From contig JAICXU010000191.1 in the NCBI GenBank assembly GCA_025934595.1, positions 1 through 6,511 of the forward strand: DNA of 6,511 nt, in the 5' to 3' direction. The translations under genes were made by a program, and so were the position numbers. Shown piece by piece: positions 1 to 6,352 of this stretch. Origin of the DNA: Polyangiaceae bacterium (lineage in GTDB: Bacteria; Myxococcota_A; Polyangia; Polyangiales; Polyangiaceae). The notes under the pieces are model-generated. The model saw only the letters and a program-made list of their open reading frames with translations. It ran no database searches and had not been told where the DNA came from. Each line of letters starts with the position of its first letter. The first letter of the stretch is position 1.

Positions 1-1
1 C

Positions 2-406
2 GGAGGAATTCCCGTGCATGCGCCTGTCAAAACGAGGGTCGGAGAAAAGGCAACCCAAAGGTTGCAGATTCTCGAAGAGTTCCGCTTGCCACCCGGCTTC
101 GACGCCGCCATGGTCCGAGTGTTCAACACGAACACGTTCTTGGTCGACGCGGGCGCGCTCGCGACGAGCGACATCGAATGGAATTGGTTCGAGGTCGAAA
201 AAAAGGTCGATGACAAACCGGCGATCCAATTCGAGCGGCTCCTGCAAGAGATCACCAGCGCGATGAAAACGGCGTACGTGCGCGTGCCGCGCGAAGGGGC
301 TTCGTCCCGGTTTTTACCGGTCAAAGACGTGGCCGAGCTCGACAAGCGGCGCGACGCGATTTTGGCCGTCGCGCTCTTGCGAGGAATGCTGAACAAGCCC
401 GCCTGA
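2..406 (+). CDS. UTP--glucose-1-phosphate uridylyltransferase (UDPGP family), C-terminal part, cut by the left window edge
   Basis: The reading frame is open to the left edge (the first full codon is at base 2, reading GGIPV), so this is the last 134 residues of a longer gene. The GTG at 14 is an internal codon, not the start. Enzymes of this family make UDP-glucose (or a related UDP-sugar) from UTP and sugar-1-phosphate in the cytoplasm, supplying glycans, trehalose and lipopolysaccharide. The evidence is two motifs typical of the eukaryote-like UDPGP family: FNTNT at about residues 41-45, and SRFLPVK (bases 305-325), near the end of the sugar-nucleotide-binding domain. Between them lies a WNWFEVEKKVDDKPAIQFER stretch in the position where the family has its ExEK-like strand. 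This is not the GalU-type bacterial enzyme. Substrate could be glucose-1-P or N-acetylhexosamine-1-P; the catalytic N-terminus lies outside the window. The next gene starts 20 bp downstream on the same strand. Confidence 0.82.
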   Translation, partial: GGIPVHAPVKTRVGEKATQRLQILEEFRLPPGFDAAMVRVFNTNTFLVDAGALATSDIEWNWFEVEKKVDDKPAIQFERLLQEITSAMKTAYVRVPREGASSRFLPVKDVAELDKRRDAILAVALLRGMLNKPA

Positions 407-426
407 GCGGTGTACGCTTACGTCGA

Positions 427-2415
427 ATGACCGAGCAGGCAGACTCCAGTGCCTCGATTCAACGTTCGGCCGATACCGACGCCAAGCTCTCGCGCATCGT
501 CGAGACGCTCGCGGGTGACGCGCGTTTGCAAGTGGATGCCGTGTCGCGTCCGCATCCGCTGCTCGTTCTGATCGCGAAGCCCGACACCGCGATCGTCCTG
601 ACCCTCGCCTCGGTGTGGGAAAAAAATCGCGAGCTCTTGAAGCCGTTCGCCGATCGCTTTGCGGCGGGAACGGCGGCCGTCGTCTTGCTCGGCACGCCGA
701 AAGGCGAGGACGTCTCGCAAGCGGCTCGCGCGGGGCTCGCGACGCTCCTCTCCGAATCACCGACCGCCGACGAGCTTCATCTCGCGGTGAGCCGCACGCT
801 CGAATTGCTCGACGTTCGCGCGCGCGCGAATAGCTCGGGAAAATGGCTGAGTCGTTATCGTTACGAGCTCGGCGAGCTCTTGAACATCGCGCGTGCGGTC
901 ACCACCGAGCGCGACGTGAACAAGCTGCTCGAGCTCATTTTGCAAAAGAGCCGGTTCATCACGGGCGCCGACGCCGGCAGCATCTACGTCGTGGAGAGCG
1001 ACGAGAAGACGCCGAAGCTCCGCTTCAAGCTCACGCAAAACGAATCGCGTGAGTTCGACTCGCGCGAGTTCGTGATTCCCATGTCGAACCGATCGATCGC
1101 GGGAAGCGCGGCGCTCAACAAGAAATCGATCAACATCGCCGACGTCTACGAATTGCCTGCGGGCTCGCCGTTCGGCTTCGACAAAAGCTTCGACGAGAAA
1201 ATCGGCTACGTGACCAAATCGATGCTCACCGTTCCGCTGATTTCGCAGCGCGACGAGGTCATCGGCGTCATCCAGTTGATCAACAAGAAGAAGAGCCCCG
1301 AGTCGCGCCTCCACGGCAAGCAAGACGTCGACGCGCAAGTCATCGCGTTCGACGAGCGCAGTGAGGAATTGCTCGGCATGCTCGCTGCGCAAGCGGGCGT
1401 CGCGCTCGAAAACGCGATGCTCTATTCCGAGATCCAGAGCCTCTTCGCCGGCTTCGTATCGGCTAGCGTCGAAGCGATCGAGCAGCGCGATCCAACGACG
1501 AGCGGACATTCACGACGCGTCGCCGACCTCACCATCGGTCTCGCGCGCTTCGTCGATTCGGAAGCAAAGGGCGTCTACAGAGACACGAAGTTCACGAACA
1601 AGGATCTTCGCGAGCTCGAGTACGCGAGCTTGCTCCACGACTTCGGAAAAATCGGCGTGCGCGAGAAGGTGCTCGTGAAGGCCAAGAAGCTCTTCGACGA
1701 AAAGCTCGATTTGATCCGCGCACGATTCGATTTCGTCGCACGAAGCATCGAGGCCGACGTGCTCGCGCGAAAAGTGCGCGCGCTCGAAAAAGGCGCGCCG
1801 AAAGCCGAGCTCGATGCGCTCGATCGTGAGCTCGCCGAGCGCCGCGCGGAGCTCGAGGTCACGTTCCAATCCGTGCTCAACGCGAACGAGCCGACCGTGC
1901 TCGCCGAAGGCGATTTCAAGAAGATCGAGCAGCTGTCGCGCGAGACCTACCACGACCTTCGCGGCGACGTGCGGCGCCTGCTCGAAGAGGAGGACGTCGT
2001 GTCGCTCAGCGTGAAGCGCGGATCGCTCACGCCCGAGGAGTTCGACGAAATCCGGAGCCACGTTTCGCACACGTTCAAATTCCTGTCGCAGATCCCGTGG
2101 GGAAAAACGCTGAAGCGCGTTCCTCAAATCGCCGGCTCGCACCACGAGCGCTTGAACGGATCGGGCTATCCGAATCGCCTTCGCGCGGACGAGATCCCCG
2201 TGCAATCGAAGATGATGAGCATCGCCGACATCTACGACGCGCTCACCGCGAGCGACCGCCCGTACAAGAAAGCGGTGCCCGTCGAGAAGGCGCTCGACAT
2301 CTTGGGCTTCGAGGTCAAAGACGGGCACATCGACGCCGAGCTCGTGCGCATTTTTCGTGAAGCGCGCGTCTGGGAAAAGATCGAGCCTTTGCCCAAATCG
2401 TCGGTTTTCCGATAG
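427..2415 (+). CDS. GAF domain plus HD-GYP domain protein, predicted cyclic-di-GMP phosphodiesterase
   Basis: This is a 662-residue cytoplasmic signalling protein with no signal peptide or membrane segment. Residues about 46-128 look like a degenerate response-regulator receiver domain: the LVLIA and AAVVLLG strands are present, but the conserved Lys-Pro is Ser-Pro and no clear phospho-acceptor Asp is seen. Residues about 145-335 form a GAF domain (GYVTKSMLTVP, then VIQLINKKK and FDERSEELL). Residues about 345-648 are an HD-GYP domain with the expected metal-binding residues: H361 (SGHSRRV), H404-D405 with G407-K408 (LLHDFGKIG), H545 (RSHV), H572-H573 (HHER), GSGYP at 578-582, and D601 (ADIYDAL). 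Such domains hydrolyse c-di-GMP to pGpG or GMP. The usual WDGSGYP reads LNGSGYP here. About 112 extra helical residues (roughly 423-531) sit between the HD motif and H545. The ATG at 427 is chosen because the next in-frame Met is residue 219; no good Shine-Dalgarno sequence precedes it. It is probably in an operon with its neighbours (gaps of 20 and 11 bp). Confidence 0.92.
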   Translation: MTEQADSSASIQRSADTDAKLSRIVETLAGDARLQVDAVSRPHPLLVLIAKPDTAIVLTLASVWEKNRELLKPFADRFAAGTAAVVLLGTPKGEDVSQAARAGLATLLSESPTADELHLAVSRTLELLDVRARANSSGKWLSRYRYELGELLNIARAVTTERDVNKLLELILQKSRFITGADAGSIYVVESDEKTPKLRFKLTQNESREFDSREFVIPMSNRSIAGSAALNKKSINIADVYELPAGSPFGFDKSFDEKIGYVTKSMLTVPLISQRDEVIGVIQLINKKKSPESRLHGKQDVDAQVIAFDERSEELLGMLAAQAGVALENAMLYSEIQSLFAGFVSASVEAIEQRDPTTSGHSRRVADLTIGLARFVDSEAKGVYRDTKFTNKDLRELEYASLLHDFGKIGVREKVLVKAKKLFDEKLDLIRARFDFVARSIEADVLARKVRALEKGAPKAELDALDRELAERRAELEVTFQSVLNANEPTVLAEGDFKKIEQLSRETYHDLRGDVRRLLEEEDVVSLSVKRGSLTPEEFDEIRSHVSHTFKFLSQIPWGKTLKRVPQIAGSHHERLNGSGYPNRLRADEIPVQSKMMSIADIYDALTASDRPYKKAVPVEKALDILGFEVKDGHIDAELVRIFREARVWEKIEPLPKSSVFR

Positions 2416-2426
2416 CGTTTGCGCCC

Positions 2427-3890
2427 ATGCGGAGACTCTGGCTCGCAGCAGCCATTCCTCTCACGTCGCTCCTCTTTTTATCCGAGCGCGCTTACGCGCA
2501 GGGTGCGCCGCCGACGCCGGGTCCGAATCCATCGCCGCCTTCGTCTGCGCCGCCGTCCCCTCCTGCGACCTCCGCGCCGCCGACTTGGTCGACCTCACCG
2601 ACGTCGACGAGCGGCAGCGATCTCTTGCCCGCGGATGCCGCGTCTTCTGCGCCCGCGACCACGGCGCACGATGCCGCGCTCGAAGCGCGTCTCACCGATC
2701 TCGAGGCGCGGCTCAAAGACGACGAAGAAAAAATGCGCCATGAGGATCGCGAAGGCTGGTTGGAACGGCACGCGAAGATCTCCGGCTACGTACAACCGCA
2801 GCTGATTTTGCAGGTGTTCAACGCCGCGGCGTCGCCGAACAATCAACCCGGGCTGCCCGCAGGGATCGGCTCGAACGACACGACGGCGACACCGGCCGGC
2901 ACGACGACGAACCCCGATCTGTTTCGCCTTCGACGCGCGCGTTTGAAGATGGAGCTTTCGCCCGACGAGTACTCGAAGGTCGTCTTCGAGATCGACCCGA
3001 ACCTCGGCGCGGGCGCGTCGACGATCGCGCGCAACATCGAAGCGGTGGGCATCGCGAGATGGTGCAAGGATTGGAGTTGGTACACCGAGCTCGGCATGGG
3101 CATCTTCAAGGTGCCCTTCGATTTCGAAATCCTGCAGCACCAGGTCGAGCGTCCGTTCATCGAGCGCAGCTGGGGCGAGCAAAACATGTTTCCCGGCGAG
3201 TTCGACGAGGGGATTCACGAGACCACGTACGGCTTCGAGAAAAAGCTTCGAATCGATTTCGCGGTCGTCAACGGAACCATGATCAACGAGCCGAATTTTT
3301 CGGTCGTTCCCGATCTCAACAAAGGCAAGGACGTCGTCGGTCGCGCGTTCGTCGATCTCGGTCCCGTCGATGCGGGCGTCGGCGCGTATTACGGCCAAGG
3401 CGCGGAGGTCGACGCGACCGCGCTCAAATTCAAACAGTACCCGCGATGGGCGGGAAACATCCACGCGGGCTTTCATCACGAGCTCGTGAAGGCGCTCGGC
3501 AAGACGAAGGTGTATGGCGAGATCGCGCTCGCGAAGAACATGGACCGCGGTCTCAATTACAAGATGGGCCTCGGACCGCCGGCGATCCCCGCCGACGTCG
3601 TGAACGGATTCTTGCAAGACCACGACGAGCGCAGCCTCTTCATTCGCCTCGAGCAGGACGTCACCCGCTGGGTGACGCTCGGCATTCGCTATGATTTTTA
3701 CTCACCCGACACCGCGCAGAAAAACGACGGGCGCGACACGTATTCGTTCGTAGGCGCCGTGCACTTCACGAATTGGCTGCAGTGGATGCTCGAGTTCGAT
3801 CACGCGATCGACAACGTGCACGCGGCCGGCGCACAGGCGCCGTCGAAGCAAATCGAGACGCTCTCGAACGTGCTGCAGGCGCGTTTCTGA
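2427..3890 (+). CDS. OprO/OprP-like (phosphate-selective type) outer-membrane porin
   Basis: This is a 487-residue exported protein. Residues 1-24 are a signal peptide (basic start, hydrophobic core, cleavage after AYA before Q25). Residues 26-80 are a low-complexity Pro/Ser/Ala/Thr linker. Residues about 82-115 are a charged, heptad-like helix (ALEARLTDLEARL), as in porins with an N-terminal trimerising coiled coil. From about 118 the protein resembles the Porin_O_P family: GYVQPQL, FRLRRARLKMEL (166-177), VVFEIDPN, GIFKVPFDFE (225-234), PFIERSWGEQNMFPGEFDEG and an FAVVNG strand (278-283). It ends in LQARF, and a terminal aromatic residue is the usual outer-membrane assembly signal. Family members are trimeric barrels that take up anions such as phosphate or pyrophosphate; the substrate cannot be read from this sequence. 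It starts 11 bp after the HD-GYP gene and probably shares its transcript. No clear ribosome binding site is present. Confidence 0.8.
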   Translation: MRRLWLAAAIPLTSLLFLSERAYAQGAPPTPGPNPSPPSSAPPSPPATSAPPTWSTSPTSTSGSDLLPADAASSAPATTAHDAALEARLTDLEARLKDDEEKMRHEDREGWLERHAKISGYVQPQLILQVFNAAASPNNQPGLPAGIGSNDTTATPAGTTTNPDLFRLRRARLKMELSPDEYSKVVFEIDPNLGAGASTIARNIEAVGIARWCKDWSWYTELGMGIFKVPFDFEILQHQVERPFIERSWGEQNMFPGEFDEGIHETTYGFEKKLRIDFAVVNGTMINEPNFSVVPDLNKGKDVVGRAFVDLGPVDAGVGAYYGQGAEVDATALKFKQYPRWAGNIHAGFHHELVKALGKTKVYGEIALAKNMDRGLNYKMGLGPPAIPADVVNGFLQDHDERSLFIRLEQDVTRWVTLGIRYDFYSPDTAQKNDGRDTYSFVGAVHFTNWLQWMLEFDHAIDNVHAAGAQAPSKQIETLSNVLQARF

Positions 3891-3905
3891 AATTCGAAAA
3901 ACGCG
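3880..3905. terminator. Possible weak hairpin between convergent genes
   Basis: CGCGTTT (3880-3886) can pair with AAACGCG (3899-3905) across a 12-nt loop. The hairpin spans the stop codon of the porin and the 15-bp gap to the end of the convergent CADD-like gene. Its position suits a bidirectional terminator, but there is no T-tract on either side and the stem is only 7 bp, so this is tentative. Confidence 0.25.
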
Positions 3906-4571
3906 TTACGCCGCGATCGCATGACGCGTGCACACGGCGTCGAGCATCGTGTGGAGCGCGGCCAGGATTTTTTCGACGGCGCGATTGGCCCGCGACGCAT
4001 TTTCGTCCGTGAGATGCGCTTCGAGCCACGCGCGACCCGTTGCCGCGTGATCTTGGTCCGCTTCGAGATGATCGGTGAAATACCGGTAAACCTCGGCATT
4101 TTTCACGCCGTAATGCGCGACGAGCCCTTCGATCTTGGACACGCACACCGCGGGAATTTGCGACTCGTACGCGTAGAGCGCGGCGAGGCCCTCGACCGTG
4201 CTCGATTCGCACGCGGATCGAAATGCATCCACCAGCGCTTTCGTCTCCGGCCACGCCTCTTCGGCGATCGCGTCTTCCTTTTTCGCGCCGACGCCTTCCG
4301 CGAACTCGAGCCACAGCTCCGGATGATTCGGCGAGCCCGCTTCTTCTTCGATCAAATTCTCGAGCACGATCTTTCGCGTCGCGAGATCTTCAGCGCGCGA
4401 ATGCACGGCCGACAGGTACGTCGGAAACGCCGCCACGTGCTTGTAATATTGTCGCGCATAACTCTGCAATGCGGCGGTGCCGAGGTCGCCGCGCGACCAC
4501 GCGCGATAAAATGCGGATCCCAAGAGATGACGTTCGGTGACGATCTGATCGATTCGGTCGACGTGGGTCAT
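3906..4571 (-). CDS. CADD-type folate-metabolism protein (predicted self-sacrificing 4-aminobenzoate synthase; haem-oxygenase/PqqC-like fold)
   Basis: This is a 221-residue soluble all-helical protein, close to the length of chlamydial CADD (about 231). Members of this family are di-metal proteins that supply 4-aminobenzoate for folate, and in CADD the ring comes from one of the enzyme's own tyrosines. Using the CADD residues I recall (metal ligands E81, H88, E142, H174, D178, H181; Tyr27, Tyr141, Lys152, Tyr170), equivalents occur here at matching spacing. They are E76, H83, E136, H168, D172, H175, Y22, Y135, K146 and Y164, seen in AFYRAW, IEEEAGSPNH, YAYES, VSKIEG and YFTDHLEADQDH. The start is placed at the ATG at 4571 (MTHVDR). 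The frame remains open to an ATG at 4673, but those 34 extra residues are Arg/Ser/Pro-rich, unlike the family, and would overlap the divergent gene. It converges on the porin gene with a 15-bp gap. Other TenA/PqqC-like roles are less likely given the residue match. Confidence 0.85.
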   Translation of the reverse strand: MTHVDRIDQIVTERHLLGSAFYRAWSRGDLGTAALQSYARQYYKHVAAFPTYLSAVHSRAEDLATRKIVLENLIEEEAGSPNHPELWLEFAEGVGAKKEDAIAEEAWPETKALVDAFRSACESSTVEGLAALYAYESQIPAVCVSKIEGLVAHYGVKNAEVYRYFTDHLEADQDHAATGRAWLEAHLTDENASRANRAVEKILAALHTMLDAVCTRHAIAA

Positions 4572-4627
4572 GCGCGAAGGCTTATCAGCTTGTGACGGTG
4601 CCCGCGAGTGTGGCAACGTAGTCGTCC
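4572..4627. promoter_or_regulatory. Divergent intergenic region, presumed to hold two opposing promoters
   Basis: These 56 bp separate the start codons of the - strand CADD-like gene and the + strand barrel gene, so by layout at least the core promoters should lie here or extend into the coding ends. I see a TTGTGA (4590-4595) on the + strand and a TTGCCA (complement of 4611-4616) on the - strand. Neither has a convincing -10 box at 16-18 bp, and neither start has a clear Shine-Dalgarno sequence. No operator palindrome stands out. Confidence 0.3.
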
Positions 4628-5509
4628 ATGAAGCTCGACGCGACGCTGGCAGCTCTCCTTGCAGGTCTCGCAACGCTCTCCCTGGTTCCGCGCGTCGCTC
4701 GCGCCGACGACGAAGGCTCGTGGGTCGATCGCAAACAAACGCTGCCGCCGCTCGTCATCGCGGTCGATGGCGGTCTCGGCTTCGGCCATTACGATTACTC
4801 GACGACGGTCGCGACCCCGGCGGGCAACGTCACCGTCGGCCCGTCGGGCTTTGGCGCCGGCATGGACGCGGAAGGGGCGATCGGAATCATCCCGCATTTT
4901 ACCGCGGGCGCGCGCGTCATCGGGCTCAACTTCGGCGACGACGGCAAGTTCTCGAACGCAGCCGGATACGCCTCGACGTACGACTTGCAGAGCCAATTTC
5001 CGCTCTTCAGCGGCGCCGACACCTTTTCCAATCCCGAGCTCTGGGCTCGCTACGAGTTCCTCGACATTCCGAACGTCGAGATCTCGGGCGAAGGTCGCTT
5101 CTACCTTCCGTTCGACGCCAACACGCGCTTCGTGTTCATGGCCGGCTTGCCGGTCACCATCCATCTTCCGCAGACACTGCGCGTCGACACCGGCGGCTAC
5201 TTCGCCATCGGCGGATATTCGGGAACGCTCATTTATTTTCACGCGCCTGCGCAGGTCTGGTTCAACGTGACGGACAAATTGTTCCTCGGTCCTCTCACGG
5301 GCCTCAGCGTCGCGACGCTGAATCAAGCGAACACGAATACACAGACGGCGATCAACCTGGGCTTTGGCATCGGTTACACGGTGCTGCCCGAGCTCGACAT
5401 CAAAGTGCTGCCCATCTACTGGCCGGGAATCAACAACGACAACGGCGTGTCCAACTTCGGTTTCTCCGGCGGCATCGAATACCGCATCGACGCGCTCGCC
5501 AATCGCTGA
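4628..5509 (+). CDS. Predicted outer-membrane beta-barrel protein, first of a tandem paralogous pair
   Basis: I do not recognise a named family for this 293-residue exported protein. Residues 1-26 are a signal peptide (MKLDAT start, Leu/Ala core, probable cleavage after ARA26). The mature protein opens with WVDRKQTLP (32-40), followed by alternating hydrophobic/polar strands rich in Gly and aromatics (IAVDGGLGFGHYDY, RFVFMAGLPVTIHLP, LIYFHAPAQVWFNV, LGFGIGYTVLPELDIKVLPI), which suggests a barrel of about 8-12 strands. It ends FGFSGGIEYRIDALANR, without the terminal aromatic typical of outer-membrane proteins, though the SGGIEYRI strand could serve as an internal assembly signal. It shares its whole plan with the next gene, 9 bp downstream, so the two are probably co-transcribed and arose by duplication. 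The ATG at 4628 is chosen because it gives a normal signal peptide. The function is unknown; a pore or structural surface role is only inferred. Confidence 0.8.
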   Translation: MKLDATLAALLAGLATLSLVPRVARADDEGSWVDRKQTLPPLVIAVDGGLGFGHYDYSTTVATPAGNVTVGPSGFGAGMDAEGAIGIIPHFTAGARVIGLNFGDDGKFSNAAGYASTYDLQSQFPLFSGADTFSNPELWARYEFLDIPNVEISGEGRFYLPFDANTRFVFMAGLPVTIHLPQTLRVDTGGYFAIGGYSGTLIYFHAPAQVWFNVTDKLFLGPLTGLSVATLNQANTNTQTAINLGFGIGYTVLPELDIKVLPIYWPGINNDNGVSNFGFSGGIEYRIDALANR

Positions 5510-5518
5510 TTCGAGCTC

Positions 5519-6352
5519 ATGACGAGGCGCGCGAAAGCCCTAGTTTTCGGCCATTTCCTGTCTGCGGCGATACTTGTATTCTGCAACAATGCTTCAGCTG
5601 CTCCCCCTTGGGTCGATCGCAAGCTCACGCTCCCGCGATTGAACGTCGCGATCGACGGCGCGCTTGCCGTCGGTCATTTCGATTTCGGGCCTACGCCCGC
5701 CGGTGAAAATTCCGGCACGGGCCCTGCGCTCGATCTCGAAGCGTACATCGGCATCATTCGTCATCTGCAGCTCGGATTCCGCCAAGGCATCCGCCTCACC
5801 GACGAAGCGAAAATCTCCCAAGCCGACAACTACGGTCGCATGTACGACCTCCAAGGCTTTCCCAACAGCGGCGACACGTTCGCGAATCCGGAAGCGAACG
5901 TTCGCTACCAATTCATCGACACCGACATCTTCGAGCTCGGCGTCGACGGCAGGCTCGTTCTTCCGATTGCGCAAGGATCGCGCTTCGGATTTCTCGCGGG
6001 CGCGCCGATCGCGATTCACATCCCGACGATCCTTCGCGTCGACACCGGCGGCTACGTGGGCTTCGGGTTCTACGATCCCACGCTCGTCTACTTCCACATT
6101 CCCGCCGATCTGTGGGTGCAGCTCTCGCCGCAATTCTGGCTCGGGCCGGTCACGGGGCTCACCGTGTACAACGTGCGCGCGAGAGGCGTGACGAACGAGC
6201 AGACGGACGTGAGCCTCGGCTTCGGTCTCGGCTACCAAGTGACGTCGTGGTTCGACCTGAAGTTTTTGCCGATCGACTGGCCCGCCATCAACCAAGATCG
6301 CGGCGTCACGAATTTCGGATTCTCCGGCGGGGTCGAATTGCGGATCGAATAG
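5519..6352 (+). CDS. Predicted outer-membrane beta-barrel protein, second of a tandem paralogous pair
   Basis: This 277-residue exported protein is homologous along its length to the preceding gene. It has a signal peptide (residues 1-27, MTRRAK start, cleavage probably after ASA27). Cys22 is preceded by Phe, so this is not a lipobox. Shared landmarks with the first copy are WVDRKLTLP (31-39), DTFANPE (119-125), LRVDTGGY (172-179), YFHIPADLWV (191-200), LGPVTGL (208-214) and the C-terminal strands. In the last 45 aligned residues (233-277) I count 29 identities with residues 244-288 of the first copy. It is shorter mainly in the loop after the first strands and lacks the ALANR tail of its neighbour, ending GVELRIE. 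No ribosome binding site is evident at the ATG at 5519. Its stop codon directly touches the stop of the convergent gene to the right. The function is unknown. Confidence 0.8.
   Translation: MTRRAKALVFGHFLSAAILVFCNNASAAPPWVDRKLTLPRLNVAIDGALAVGHFDFGPTPAGENSGTGPALDLEAYIGIIRHLQLGFRQGIRLTDEAKISQADNYGRMYDLQGFPNSGDTFANPEANVRYQFIDTDIFELGVDGRLVLPIAQGSRFGFLAGAPIAIHIPTILRVDTGGYVGFGFYDPTLVYFHIPADLWVQLSPQFWLGPVTGLTVYNVRARGVTNEQTDVSLGFGLGYQVTSWFDLKFLPIDWPAINQDRGVTNFGFSGGVELRIE

Noticed and set aside
14..16. GTG as the start of a 130-residue protein at the left edge
   Set aside because: The frame is open upstream to the window edge, and the residues there (GGIPV) fit the continuing UDPGP protein.
757..2328. 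Two long back-to-back reverse-strand open frames (250 and 272 codons) opposite the HD-GYP gene
   Set aside because: They are Arg/Glu/Leu/Val-rich mirror frames caused by the G/C-rich third positions of the real gene, and show no motif or recognisable domain.
2595..3623. A 342-codon reverse-strand open frame opposite the porin gene
   Set aside because: It lies wholly antisense to a gene with clear family motifs, and its Arg/Asp/Val/Leu-rich composition is that of a shadow frame.
4572..4673. Upstream extension of the CADD-like protein to an ATG at 4673
   Set aside because: The extra 34 residues are low-complexity Arg/Ser/Pro, go beyond the family length and overlap the start of the divergent barrel gene.
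5576..5587. Possible lipoprotein signal (Cys22) in the second barrel protein
   Set aside because: The residue before Cys is Phe, which does not fit a lipobox; a standard cleavage after ASA27 is better.
4570..5706. A 378-codon + strand frame across both barrel genes
   Set aside because: It is extremely Arg/His/Ser-rich with no domain, and overlaps two homologous genes in another frame whose conservation with each other proves their reading frame.
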